Part shown: positions 1-7,812 of the stretch, one piece after another
Position numbering within the stretch: position 1 is the stretch's first letter
Layout: each line of letters starts with the position of its first letter
Origin: Euperipatoides rowelli
Lineage: Eukaryota; Onychophora; Udeonychophora; Euonychophora; Peripatopsidae
DNA length: 10,602 nt
Assembly: GCA_003024985.2 (NCBI GenBank)
Contig: PXIH01S0073489.1
Strand: one strand, 5' to 3'
Position numbers and translations under genes: made by a program
The notes under the pieces: generated by a model
Databases searched by the model: none
What the model was told of the DNA's origin: nothing
The model's input: the letters and a program-made list of their open reading frames with translations, nothing else

Positions 1-57
1 CAATATATAAATATAAATATAAAAAAATATTTTGTAAGATATTTTCTAAGAGGATTT

Positions 58-453
58 TTAAATACTGTATAGCCTATGTTTATTATTTGCATTGACTATA
101 GAACTAGGTAAACTATTCCAATATCTAGTAGACCTATTTTTTATAAAAGATCTTGTGATNTTAAGTCTGCAATAATTTATCTGAATTTTATGACTGTTAT
201 TTCGAGTAATATCCAAATTACTTTTTTTAAACAGACCTTGATGACCAGAGTTTTGCATATGAACATACATGAAAACCAAGTCATTAAAGAGTAGTCTTTG
301 TGCTGGCGTGAATAGTTTTAGTATCCTGAGACGATCTCGGTAATTCTTATTTTTCAAACCCCAAACATGTTTGGTTATATTTCTGAAAGACTTATTTATC
401 AGATCCACATCTTTTTTTGTATACAAGTGAATATGCAGCGGAGCAGCAATAGT
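58..453 (-). pseudogene. LINE ORF2 C-terminal fragment (non-LTR retrotransposon, 5'-truncated)
   Basis: The minus-strand frame is open from about 453 to a stop at 58 and reads like the region after the reverse transcriptase in CR1/L2/Jockey-type LINEs. Visible blocks in order are a KKDVDLIN segment followed by FRNITKHVWGL, then NYRDRLRILKL, then a block around FNDLVFMYVHMQNSG, and finally RSTRYWNSLPSSIV near the end. The R....WN.LP..I block is the classic end of these ORF2 proteins. No endonuclease or reverse transcriptase lies upstream: reading back past 453 meets two stops and nothing LINE-like, so the copy looks 5'-truncated, as is usual after incomplete target-primed reverse transcription. 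An N at 160 leaves one residue unknown. The full protein would have made cDNA of its own RNA; this piece has no catalytic part. The family differs from LINE A, since the aligned blocks match only in pattern. Confidence 0.8.
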
Positions 454-915
454 CTATACAGTTTAAAAGCAGAACCTGTATCACCTATGTAGATGTTTAG
501 TAGATTCCTTGTCAGTAAATAAAGATATATAGTATAAATTGTGTAATAAATAACAACATGTAAGTTTGTTAGGTAAAATTTGTCTACAAAGAATAATTGT
601 TGGCATATTTGTATTACCGTACTGTATATAAAAAAAATTATATTTAGCTACTTATTTAACATTATAGCCAAACATAATATAAAGTATAGCTTATAAACAA
701 TTAATCAGAAACAGCACCGCTCTTGGTTAAAGTTAAATCTAAATACTTCGAACTTCAGCAATATTTACTGTTCGATTCCGTATTACGTTTTTTTTTTTTT
801 TCTTTCAAAATCTAAATTATCAAAGTAAAGGATAGGCTAAGCTTCTTTAACAAAATTTAAATATACTGTATATACCGGTAATTTAAAAAATATACAAATG
901 TGTTTTAACATTAAA

Positions 916-964
916 TTTAAGTTTGTATTTGACGAATTTGTTATTCGTGAAATACAAACTTAAA
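916..964. repeat. Near-perfect hairpin, 22-bp stem and 5-base loop
   Basis: The left arm 916-937 is the reverse complement of 943-964 with a single mismatch (G931 against G949). The loop is TTGTT at 938-942. An outer pair of 8-base words, TGTTTTAA at 901-908 and TTAAAACA at 960-967, is also complementary, but it is offset and overlaps the right arm. The loop is shorter than in a typical animal microRNA precursor, so a small palindromic repeat or cruciform-prone site is the more cautious reading. Confidence 0.85.
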
Positions 965-1619
965 ACATTGTTAATTTTTTTTATGACCCAGTTTCGTTCG
1001 TAAAAGAATTTTGTGTTTAACCCTTGTAGCCTACAAAATCAAATCTTGCTTAATTATATGATGAGGTAATGTATATTTGAATAAATTAAACTTTTGGGAT
1101 TAAAAATAAATAAAGCTTTGTACAGGACCAATTCTTGCTTAATTATGATATAGCCTGAAATTAAACGTTTGGTGTTTTAATTTCTCGAAATAATCTAAAG
1201 ATTTTTATAATAATAAAAGTAAACTTTATACGATTCGGTAAAACTATAAGTTTACTATAAACAAATTATTAAAAAAAATAATAATCGACAATAAATTTAG
1301 GACATGGGATTTCGAAAGTAGATAACTTTCCTTTGTTTGACAACTTAATAAGTTATAATTAATCATACAAAAACGTCAATCAATGCCAGCATCTATAAAA
1401 CGATGATCAGAATAAGAAATAAGACCTAGGTCCACTAAAATATTTGAATTAAGAAAAAAAATTAATGAAAACATATTCAAATTTACGAACCTCATTCCAG
1501 GATTAAAATTCCCCGTATGATGGCACTAATGTTTAATGTCTGGCAACAAACGATTAAATTTGCATTTCATTGGATAGATGAAATACAAATTATTATTATT
1601 AGCAATCATTTCATTTTAG

Positions 1620-1649
1620 GAAATATTTTATTTCCGAAATATTTTATTT
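1620..1649. repeat. Short direct repeat, 14 bp twice
   Basis: GAAATATTTTATTT occurs at 1620-1633 and again at 1636-1649, separated by CC. It is a simple A+T-rich duplication with no visible function. Confidence 0.8.
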
Positions 1650-1873
1650 TAAAATTATAACCATTGTATATAATTTGGAGTATAAAATATAAATTTCTAC
1701 AGAATGATACAATATTTAAAAATAATAAAAACTGTCTGCTGAACTTCATTTTTCCGTAAAGTTAAATAATTATAGCCTAGTAGTCGACGAAATTAGTAGA
1801 ATTTTAACAATTACGCATGTGCAATTTAAATGGATATTAGCGTTATTTTTTTTTTTTATACAGTCACAGAGCA

Positions 1874-1946
1874 GTCCTAACCTGACCGTAACCCTGAACC
1901 CTAACTCCAACTGCGTATAACCCACTATTTCCCAACCCTATGATAA
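1874..1946. repeat. Degenerate CCCTAA-like stretch
   Basis: CCTAAC, CCGTAACCC, GAACCCTAAC, ATAACCC and CAACCCTA follow each other in a C-rich patch that stands out from the A+T-rich surroundings. The pattern resembles a decayed run of the CCCTAA telomere unit used by many animals, but no two perfect tandem units are present, so it may be only a low-complexity patch. Confidence 0.35.
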
Positions 1947-2020
1947 TCTAGAGATGAAAAAATCATTTTTTGATAGATTTCGATAATTTTAACACATAAT
2001 TCCTCCAGCCATACCGTTAA

Positions 2021-2027
2021 CCAATCA
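2021..2027 (+). promoter_or_regulatory. Candidate CCAAT box
   Basis: CCAATCA lies 65 bases before an ATG in the context AAATATGGCGACG, the ATGGCG context common at the starts of animal housekeeping genes. No TATA box is evident at a convincing distance. The assignment rests only on this word and its spacing. Confidence 0.2.
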
Positions 2028-2091
2028 ACGGGCAGAATTGTTAAAAATACTACTAATTCCGTTGGCTACTAGGCTATCTTTTTGAACAAAT

Positions 2092-2196
2092 ATGGCGACG
2101 CTATTCAAAAATTTTGTCTGTAAATTAGAGTCTTGTCATCGTGTCGTAAATAGATCTGATTTTAGAATAAAATTAAATTCTAATATTACTTTTTAA
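2092..2196 (+). CDS. Possible first exon or short ORF (34 codons), unrecognised
   Basis: The ATG at 2092 sits in AAATATGGCGACG, and the frame runs 34 codons to a stop at 2194-2196. The predicted peptide begins MATLFKNFVCKLE and is basic with few acidic residues, which would fit an organelle-targeting leader but is far too little to name a protein. Possible splice donors with GTAAAT lie inside the frame, at 2120 and 2145, so only part of it might be coding. A CCAAT box lies upstream, and another exon-like frame follows at 2319-2382. No family is recognised. In DNA this A+T-rich, a 34-codon frame occurs easily by chance, so this is a weak candidate kept only because of its start context. Confidence 0.15.
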   Translation: MATLFKNFVCKLESCHRVVNRSDFRIKLNSNITF

Positions 2197-2318
2197 ATAT
2201 TTAACAATCATTGATTAATAAATAGTCCTATTATTTCTTTCTATAAGTAATAAATACATTAATAATGACATCCTCCTAACCTAGGCTAACATGATTTCTG
2301 GGCTACAAATTATTTATT

Positions 2319-2382
2319 ATGGACAAATCTTTCAAATTACCGATATGTCTGGAACGCTATAGACGATACTTAAACAGAAAAG
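2319..2382 (+). CDS. Possible exon ending at a strong splice donor, unrecognised
   Basis: An ATG at 2319 opens a frame of 21 codons beginning MDKSFKLPICLERYRRYLNRK and ending at AAAAG|GTAAGG (donor at 2383), a good match to the animal 5' splice consensus. Past the donor the frame reaches a stop within about ten codons, as expected if an intron begins there. The other two plus frames stop before the donor. A possible acceptor, a pyrimidine-rich patch followed by CTAG, lies near 2270-2284. If this is real, LINE A would lie in the following intron in the opposite orientation. No homologue is recognised, and a chance GTAAGG cannot be excluded. Confidence 0.15.
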
Positions 2383-2572
2383 GTAAGGCTAAATATTTTT
2401 ATTCGCTCTAGGACTGGACTATAATTTTAAAATCTTGTTTAAGATCTAGCTAAATAAAATCAAATTTTTGTATTAGTAAAGAATGTTTTGCTTTTAATAA
2501 GTAAACAAAGAAATACAGTATATTGTATTTTTTAATTATTTACACTAAAACAGAGAAGTTAACATTTGACTT

Positions 2573-2597
2573 TTATCTGGCTTATTTGTACAGATAA
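2573..2597 (-). repeat. Stem-loop in the LINE A 3' UTR
   Basis: TTATCTG (2573-2579) and CAGATAA (2591-2597) form a 7-bp stem with an 11-base loop, about 85 bases after the ORF2 stop in transcript orientation. In L2- and CR1-type LINEs such 3' stem-loops are recognised by the element's own reverse transcriptase. Whether this one had that role is inference. Confidence 0.4.
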
Positions 2598-2681
2598 GAT
2601 CAAAACAAATTACCCACATCGAAAACAAAATTGAAAATTCATCAAACAGAAAACACTAGAAGACAATAGTTTCAAATAAAC

Positions 2682-4420
2682 CTAAAACAAACAATATAAG
2701 TGATAACAAAAATTACATACTGTAAATGACAATGGCAAGTTTTTGAAATGAAAATCATTCAATAAATACATGTCTAAACCATTCTTAAAACTCTTAAATG
2801 ATTGAATCTTTAACAGGGAATTAGGAATATTGTTCCACATAGTAACCCCTCTATTCAAGATACTGTCACATGCCTTTTGAGATCTCTTAAATTTTATGGA
2901 AAGTTTGTAATCATTAATTTTTGTAATCCATTAGTATTATTAGAACAGAGCTCGTAATAATTGTTTAAATTATCCAAGAGAACAATTTAACGGAACATAA
3001 ATAGCTTATTAAATCACCTGTTACAAGTCATTGATATGGAGACATAGCCTAACTCCTTTAAGTTTATCTATTCTGACTGCATATGGCACATAGTAAAAAC
3101 CAGAAATCTGTTTAGTGAAATGTCTAAATCTTTTTTCTATCGTAATGTCACCGATGTTAGAAATCCAGATTGCAGAGAAAGCGTATTCGAAAATGGTTGA
3201 ACAAAAGAGTTATACAATATAAAGGTAGGCTAGATGGAGAAATAAACTTGAGAGTTGAGATGATGCTTTAGAAATCCAAAAGATCTATTAGCTTTTTTTA
3301 TTATGGCACAAATATGAGGGCAGAAGACAGTTTTCTATCGATTAACACTCTCAAGTCTTTGTGATACTCACAATTATGGATAACAGATCCATCTACACAA
3401 TAATGGAAATCTGAAGATTTAGAGTAAATTCTCAGGAATTTAGTTTTATTGGTGTTAACAATAAGAGTTATTTTTAAACCAGATACTTATTTGAGCTATA
3501 TCATTTTGAAAAATTGTTGAACCTGAAGAATCACTAATATTCCGTATCAGTTTAATATCAGCATATTGAATAATGTTTGATTGAACTTGACTAGGCAGGT
3601 CACAAAGGAATAAAAACATAATCCTAGATAGAATGGAACCCTGCGGTAACCCTCTATTCTACAAAAATTTTTTTTGACAATTATTTATTTTTACATAAAT
3701 AGCCTATATCTTTCTAAAGTAATCCAATAACCAATTGACGAGCAAAGGGTCAAAATCAAGGTTACATAGTTTAAAAATCAACATATGAGAGTAGTATCGA
3801 AAGCGGATGAGAGATCAAAGAAAATAACGTCTTGGTTTTCCCATCTCCCAGCCATTAATAAACAACTCATTTGACATTCTCAAATTGTCTACAGCTGATT
3901 TGTCCTTCACAAAACCAAATTGACTACAGTACTAGGAATAATATTTTGGTTTACCACATGCTCTTGAATTCTATATAAAATAACTTTTTCCACAACGAGA
4001 TAGATGATGAGATAGTGATTTGACGGTAGTTTTCATTTAACTTTGTGTTACCGTTTTTAAATCTTGGAAGTACAAAGCCCAATTTCCAGTTATTAGGTAA
4101 TTTGGCCCATTTGATTGATAAATTGACCATAAAAAAACTACTGTATAATTTGATATGATAATTTGAAATAAGCCACAATATATTGATGAAGAGAAAAAAG
4201 GTTTTAATCTTTTTATAATTTCCGATATTTCACTTTCTCAATTAGTCTTCACTAAGATTAGAAAGACCCTGAACATAAGAGAAAGCATCAATATCTGAGT
4301 CAGCCATATCAACATTAAAACGAGAAAAATACTCAACCATAACATTAGCAATGGTATACCGGTAATCATCAGTAATAAGCAAATTATCACAAGTTTATGA
4401 TTTCACTTATAAAACCAAAG
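2682..4420 (-). pseudogene. LINE A ORF2, reverse transcriptase and C-terminal region (broken)
   Basis: This part encoded the RNA-dependent DNA polymerase. In order on the minus strand: ITDDYRYTIANVMVEYFSRF (about 4380-4318); the fingers block LPNNWKLGFVLPRFKNGN with NENYRQI inside the open piece 3951-4178; QFGFVKDKSAVDN (3922 downward); motif A FFDLSSAFD with DLSSAFD at 3796-3816; DFDPLLVNWLLDYFRK; motif B GLPQGS at 3635-3652; motif C, reduced to YAD-IKL, at 3554-3565; then KITLIVNTNKTKFLRIYS, DLRVLIDRKLSSA, KKANRSFGFLK, a block ending FEYAFSAIW, and finally RGVTMWNNIPNSLL (WNNIP at 2823-2837) before a stop at 2682-2684. At least five frameshifts and several in-frame stops separate these pieces. 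Motif C has lost one of its two catalytic aspartates. The protein cannot be functional. Confidence 0.9.
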
Positions 4421-4676
4421 CTAGATTTTTTAAAAAAAAATTTTAAATGATTAAATATCAGGTTTCTGTTATTTGTGGATTTCAAAATTAGATCATATTC
4501 AAAATTATATCTGTGATTTCTTATCAAATTATTAAGAGTATTCCTTGCAGCTTTGTAAGATATGAGGTTACTCTCATTTTTGTCTTTAATATAAGCTCAA
4601 TAATATTTATTTTTAAATTTAATTGCATTTCCAATATTGGTGTTGAGCCATTTAGGTCACAGGTTGTAGTTATCTT

Positions 4677-5640
4677 TTATAAAAATGTATTTTTTAGGAG
4701 TAGCCTATATATATTGAAAATTTTGTTAATTTCAGATATTACCATGTATTTGTTATCCAACTCCGCAAAATTACTATCTGAAAAATCAAGATTCATAAGA
4801 TTCAACGAGCTTAAGATTTCACTCTTATTAGCATTTTGGTAGTCCCAATATTCAATAATGCTGACTTTATAATTAGCACAAAGATCAGATTCAAATGTAA
4901 TTAAAGAATGCTCAATTTTACCCAGACCATGATTGAACACCATATTTTTTATACTATCAACACTATATGAAAAGATCAAATCCAATAATGAACTGCTTGT
5001 ATCTCTGAATCTTGTATGTTCCCTTACATGTGGAATTAAAAAATTAGAAAAGAAAAATTCCAACAACTTTGACCCAAAGTCATCACTATTTTTACTTGTA
5101 TTATTTAAAAACCAGTCAATATGGGGAGCGTTAAAATCATCCATAATCAGGGTGTCAACACACCCATCCTTTTTGATCTGACAATACCATGAGACAGTTC
5201 TAACAGAAGATTGACTTCCAGCGTAAAATGGGTGTTAGGTGGTCTGTATAAAAGAACACACATAACAGATTTATTCTTCTTTATCACAAACTATATAATT
5301 TCAAGATCGTTAAAAAAAAGATCCAACAGATCAATATTAATGGTATTTCTAAAATATATCAAAAGACCACCAGCCTTACTCATCACAATCTCTTCTTATT
5401 ATGTTATAACCATATAAACTAATCTCATCATTCATAATATAAACTTTAAGCCATGTTTCTGTTAAATAATGTCTGAATCATACATGTTAATAAAAGACTG
5501 AAGCTCATCTATCTCAATTATAAAAAGAACAAGTATTAAGTTAGTCATGATGAATTTTAAATTTTTGTTGAGTTGTGATCTTGGTGAATACATACTGTAT
5601 TTGATTGCTATACAGCTTTGGGCAAAGTCTGATTCTCTGA
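4677..5640 (-). pseudogene. LINE A ORF2, apurinic-type endonuclease domain (broken)
   Basis: This part encoded the endonuclease that nicks the target DNA to prime reverse transcription. Blocks visible in order are a start like NLKFIMTNLILVLF, then IDELQSFINMYDSDII, then ETWLK (5448-5459 for ETWL) leading to YGYNIIRRD, then SKAGGLLIYFRN, then VMCVLLYRPPN (YRPP at 5237-5248), then DDFNAPHIDW (5112-5141), then LLDLIFSY, and GKIEHSLITF near 4905. These match the exo/endo/phosphatase fold of CR1-type elements. The frame is broken at least three times (near 5463, 5385 and 5150), and there is an in-frame stop near 5293. The last catalytic pair, normally an aspartate-histidine, reads EH. The longest surviving open piece is 4677-5144; its N-terminal methionine replaces the usual glycine before DFN, so it is not a true start. 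Confidence 0.85.
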
Positions 5641-5759
5641 TGCTTGATTCATGCTTTTCAGTGAGAAAAAAACTTCTAATGTTTAATTTTTATGTTTTAT
5701 ACAATTTAAACCTGTGGTCCCTCACAACACTTCAATTCTTTTGTATCTTGTAGATTATT

Positions 5760-6469
5760 ACAGACAGTAGGCCTATACACATTATAGCCTATAACACTTT
5801 TTTAATGGAAAAATATATAAATCAGACTAGAGTTAGAATTAGAAAAATGATTGTCTTGATAAGATTTTAACATTCTATTGCATAGCCTATGCACTATAAT
5901 AAAACTAACTATAGCCTAATTATCAATACCAAAACAAGTTGCAAAGTATCATACAAGAATGGTAGTGAAACAAAATATCTATCACTATTTAGAAAAGAAC
6001 GTCCATGTCTCTTTTAAAGCCTTTAAAGAAGACTTCAGTAGCCTACAACATGAGGTGGAAGTAAATTCCAAAATCAAAACTTCTGTTAGTAGCCTAATAT
6101 ATTGCTTTCTTCTATTATTACAATATATTTTACTAAGTTTGAATGTATGTTTTTTTTTTCTAGTATTAGAAGAGGAGATCTTAAAGTATTCATTAATATT
6201 TTACAATATTACAACATTTTTTTTTTTTGGGGGGGGGGGGGGGGGGGATTTGTGCCCTTCAAAATATACTTTGTTATTCTATAAGTTCTAATACATGAAG
6301 TGTAAAAAAGAAATATAGCACAAAAAAATAAGCCAAACACTCATAATTTAAAGACAGTTATAAGGGCAAGATAAAGAATTACAGGTAGGTAGGCGAAGGC
6401 TATAACATAACACTATCAAACTCAAACGCCAAAGCACAATTTAAGCTAGGTTAAATTAAAACAAACTAA
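5760..6469. other. A+T-rich DNA with no recognisable gene
   Basis: The stretch carries several TAGCCTA words and a T12-G19 tract. A plus-strand frame at 5959-6291 runs through the homopolymers, resembles no family I know and was not accepted as a gene. No LINE ORF1 was recognised on the minus strand upstream of LINE A. Confidence 0.55.
6217..6247. repeat. T12-G19 homopolymer tract
   Basis: Twelve T (6217-6228) are followed directly by nineteen G (6229-6247). The G run is the longest in the window and can in principle form a G-quadruplex. Its exact length is prone to sequencing and assembly error. Confidence 0.9.
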
Positions 6470-6470
6470 A

Positions 6471-6478
6471 GTCATTAC
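6471..6478. repeat. Left target-site duplication, GTCATTAC
   Basis: This copy is identical to 7667-7674; the preceding A (6470) also matches A7666. It directly abuts the left end of the proposed hAT-like element. Confidence 0.55.
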
Positions 6479-6562
6479 TAATGCTCCTAGTCAAAAGTCG
6501 ATTAATCGATTTTTTTTTTTTAGATTAGTCGATTTTGAATTTTTAGATCGACTAGTCTAATT

Positions 6563-7162
6563 TCCCCCTCCTTTATTACTATTATAAAAATAAAATATTT
6601 AATGCATTAATTTTTAAAATAAAAGTAAATACCCGGTACTGTATACAGTATATAAAAAAAATTAAATGTAAATTAAGCTTTTTAATTTTTAAACATTAAG
6701 TTTTAAAATATTAAAAAAAATATCGATTTTAAATTGTCTTTTTTTTTTTTTTTTTTACTAGAAGGTAACTGAAATCTTCAAAGTTTCCCTAGAGACTATA
6801 GCCTAGTAGCTAAAACTTAGACTGTAGACTAAAATACACCCCTTCTTGAGTAAAGTGAATGTGGTCGTTTAGGATACCGGTACTCAATTTCCTATTTTAC
6901 TTTTTCTCCCCTCTTGCAATACTATTATATAAATAAAATATTAAATGCATTTTTAGTTTTTAAAATATTTCAATAAAGGTATTGTATAAAAAAAAAAAAT
7001 TGTAATTTAAGCTTTTTAATTTTTAAACATTAACTTAAGTAGTAAAATATTTAAAAAAATCGATTTTAAATTAAGCCATCAAAGTTTTCCTAGACAGTAC
7101 ATCCCTTCTCTCGTAAATCGGAGGTGGTCGTCAAGGCCACTCAATTTTCTGTTTTCATTCTT
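6563..7162. repeat. Imperfect tandem duplication, two units of about 340 and 260 bp
   Basis: Unit 1 (about 6563-6901) and unit 2 (about 6905-7162) share, in the same order, CCCCTC followed by ACTATTATA, AAATAAAATATT with AATGCATT, GGTA(C/T)TGTATA, AAGCTTTTTAATTTTTAAAC, ATCGATTTTAAATT, TCAAAGTTT, GTGGTCGT and ACTCAATTT. The length difference comes mainly from an 18-base T run (6739-6756) and extra sequence with a TAGCCTA word in unit 1. Neither unit codes for protein. The duplication sits wholly inside the hAT-like element. Confidence 0.75.
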
Positions 7163-7603
7163 AAAAGGTAAATTGTGATGTTTTTACCTTACACAATTTT
7201 CTTTCTTTAATCAGAGAGAAAAATAGGCCGAGTTTAGTTTGGTGTCCTATCATAAAATTATCAATTTCTATAGTTCAATGCAAGTTATGTCAAACGATAA
7301 TAAAATACAACAATTTTACAAATGTTATGCTGGCTCATGAAATAATCTTGATAAATAAAAGTTAAATTATAGAATAAAAGAAACCTAGAATTCTAATTGC
7401 ATTTTTTTTTCTCATCTCTTTGTCTTTAAATTATTTGTTCAAAGACAAAATAGCCTACTAAATCAAAAAGCTTTTAATTTAGTAATTTTCTACTGATGGT
7501 TATATAGGCTAATTCATCTAGCAATTTTTTTTCAAAATCTGGTGGTTAAAAAGGAAAATTTAGCGACTGTTGAAAAAAATCAGCATTTTCTTTAGTTAAA
7601 AGA

Positions 7604-7614
7604 GGGGGGGGGGG
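7604..7614. repeat. G11 homopolymer
   Basis: This run of eleven G lies close to the right end of the hAT-like element. It is a second G run in otherwise A+T-rich DNA. Confidence 0.9.
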
Positions 7615-7666
7615 TAAAAATAGATTTTTAATCGACTTTTAGCACAACTAGTCGACTTTGAAATTA

Positions 7667-7674
7667 GTCATTAC
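7667..7674. repeat. Right target-site duplication, GTCATTAC
   Basis: This copy is identical to 6471-6478 and directly follows the right end of the proposed hAT-like element. It overlaps a TAGTC word similar to words inside the termini, so a chance match is not fully excluded. Confidence 0.55.
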
Positions 7675-7812
7675 ACAATACCTCTGAATGAATTAGCCCA
7701 TTTTTTACAATATATTTGTTGCATTAAGTAGGCTACTGAGCTTTGGTCTCATTTGCATATTCTGAAAATACTTCAGGTTCCTGATTTTCCATATTATAAA
7801 TTCAAGATTAGC

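Larger units (their letters stand above)
454..2018. other. A+T-rich DNA with no recognisable gene
   Basis: No reading frame of useful length, no LINE protein blocks on either strand and no RNA gene could be recognised in this stretch. It consists of A+T-rich sequence with T runs at about 788-801 and 1846-1857, scattered TAGCCTA words, one strong hairpin and a few short repeats that are listed separately. Confidence 0.6.
2573..5700 (-). mobile_element. LINE A: long but decayed CR1/L2/Jockey-like non-LTR retrotransposon
   Basis: Reading the minus strand from about 5700 down to 2682 gives, in the right order, the endonuclease blocks, the reverse transcriptase fingers and palm, the thumb-like region and the WN.IP C-terminal block, followed by a short A+T-rich 3' UTR with a stem-loop at 2573-2597. 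The order and spacing are those of a single LINE ORF2 of roughly 1000 codons. No ORF1 is recognisable upstream of 5700, so the 5' boundary is uncertain: the copy may be truncated there, or ORF1 may be too decayed to see. Many frameshifts and stops show that it is long dead. I could not find target-site duplications. The clade is inferred from domain order and motif style only. Confidence 0.85.
6479..7666. mobile_element. hAT-like non-autonomous DNA transposon (about 1.19 kb)
   Basis: The octamer GTCATTAC occurs immediately on both sides (6471-6478 and 7667-7674). It fits the 8-bp target-site duplication of hAT transposons and their nTnnnnAn preference. The left end begins TAAT and, after a short insertion, reads CAAAAGTCGATTAATCG. 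The right end, read on the minus strand, begins TAATTT and continues CAAAGTCGACTAGTTG, so the termini are inverted and similar. A further inverted copy, AAAAGTCGATTAA, lies at 6493-6505 and 7628-7640. Inside are more AGTCGA words near the left end, an imperfect tandem duplication and a G11 run at 7604-7614, but no transposase frame. The first bases do not match the usual CAGNG/TAGNG start of hAT ends, so the superfamily is inferred from the duplication length and the non-coding interior. Confidence 0.55.

Noticed and set aside
770-779. GTTCGATTCC, a match to the tRNA/SINE B box, followed by a T run
   Set aside because: No A box at the right distance and no cloverleaf arms could be paired, so neither a tRNA gene nor a tRNA-derived SINE is supported.
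4513-5753. Plus-strand open frames at 4513-4842, 4933-5181, 5211-5417 and 5547-5753
   Set aside because: They lie antisense to the LINE A endonuclease and upstream ORF2 region, and resemble no protein; they are shadows of the minus-strand LINE.
6102-6284. Second plus-strand frame through the T12-G19 tract
   Set aside because: Its length comes from homopolymers that translate as phenylalanine and glycine runs; there is no other support.
5959-6291. Plus-strand frame of 110 codons starting MVVKQNIYHYLEKN
   Set aside because: The first 45 codons look mildly protein-like, but the rest runs through T and G homopolymers into polyglycine, no family is recognised, and no convincing splice sites bound the early part.
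7165-7199. Two overlapping, mutually exclusive 8-bp hairpins (AAGGTAAA/TTTACCTT and AAATTGTG/CACAATTT)
   Set aside because: The pattern recalls an attenuator, but there is no transcript or gene nearby and short A+T-rich stems form easily by chance.
7751-7758. ATTTGCAT octamer (POU-factor site)
   Set aside because: A single 8-base A+T-rich word with no adjacent promoter elements is expected by chance in this composition.
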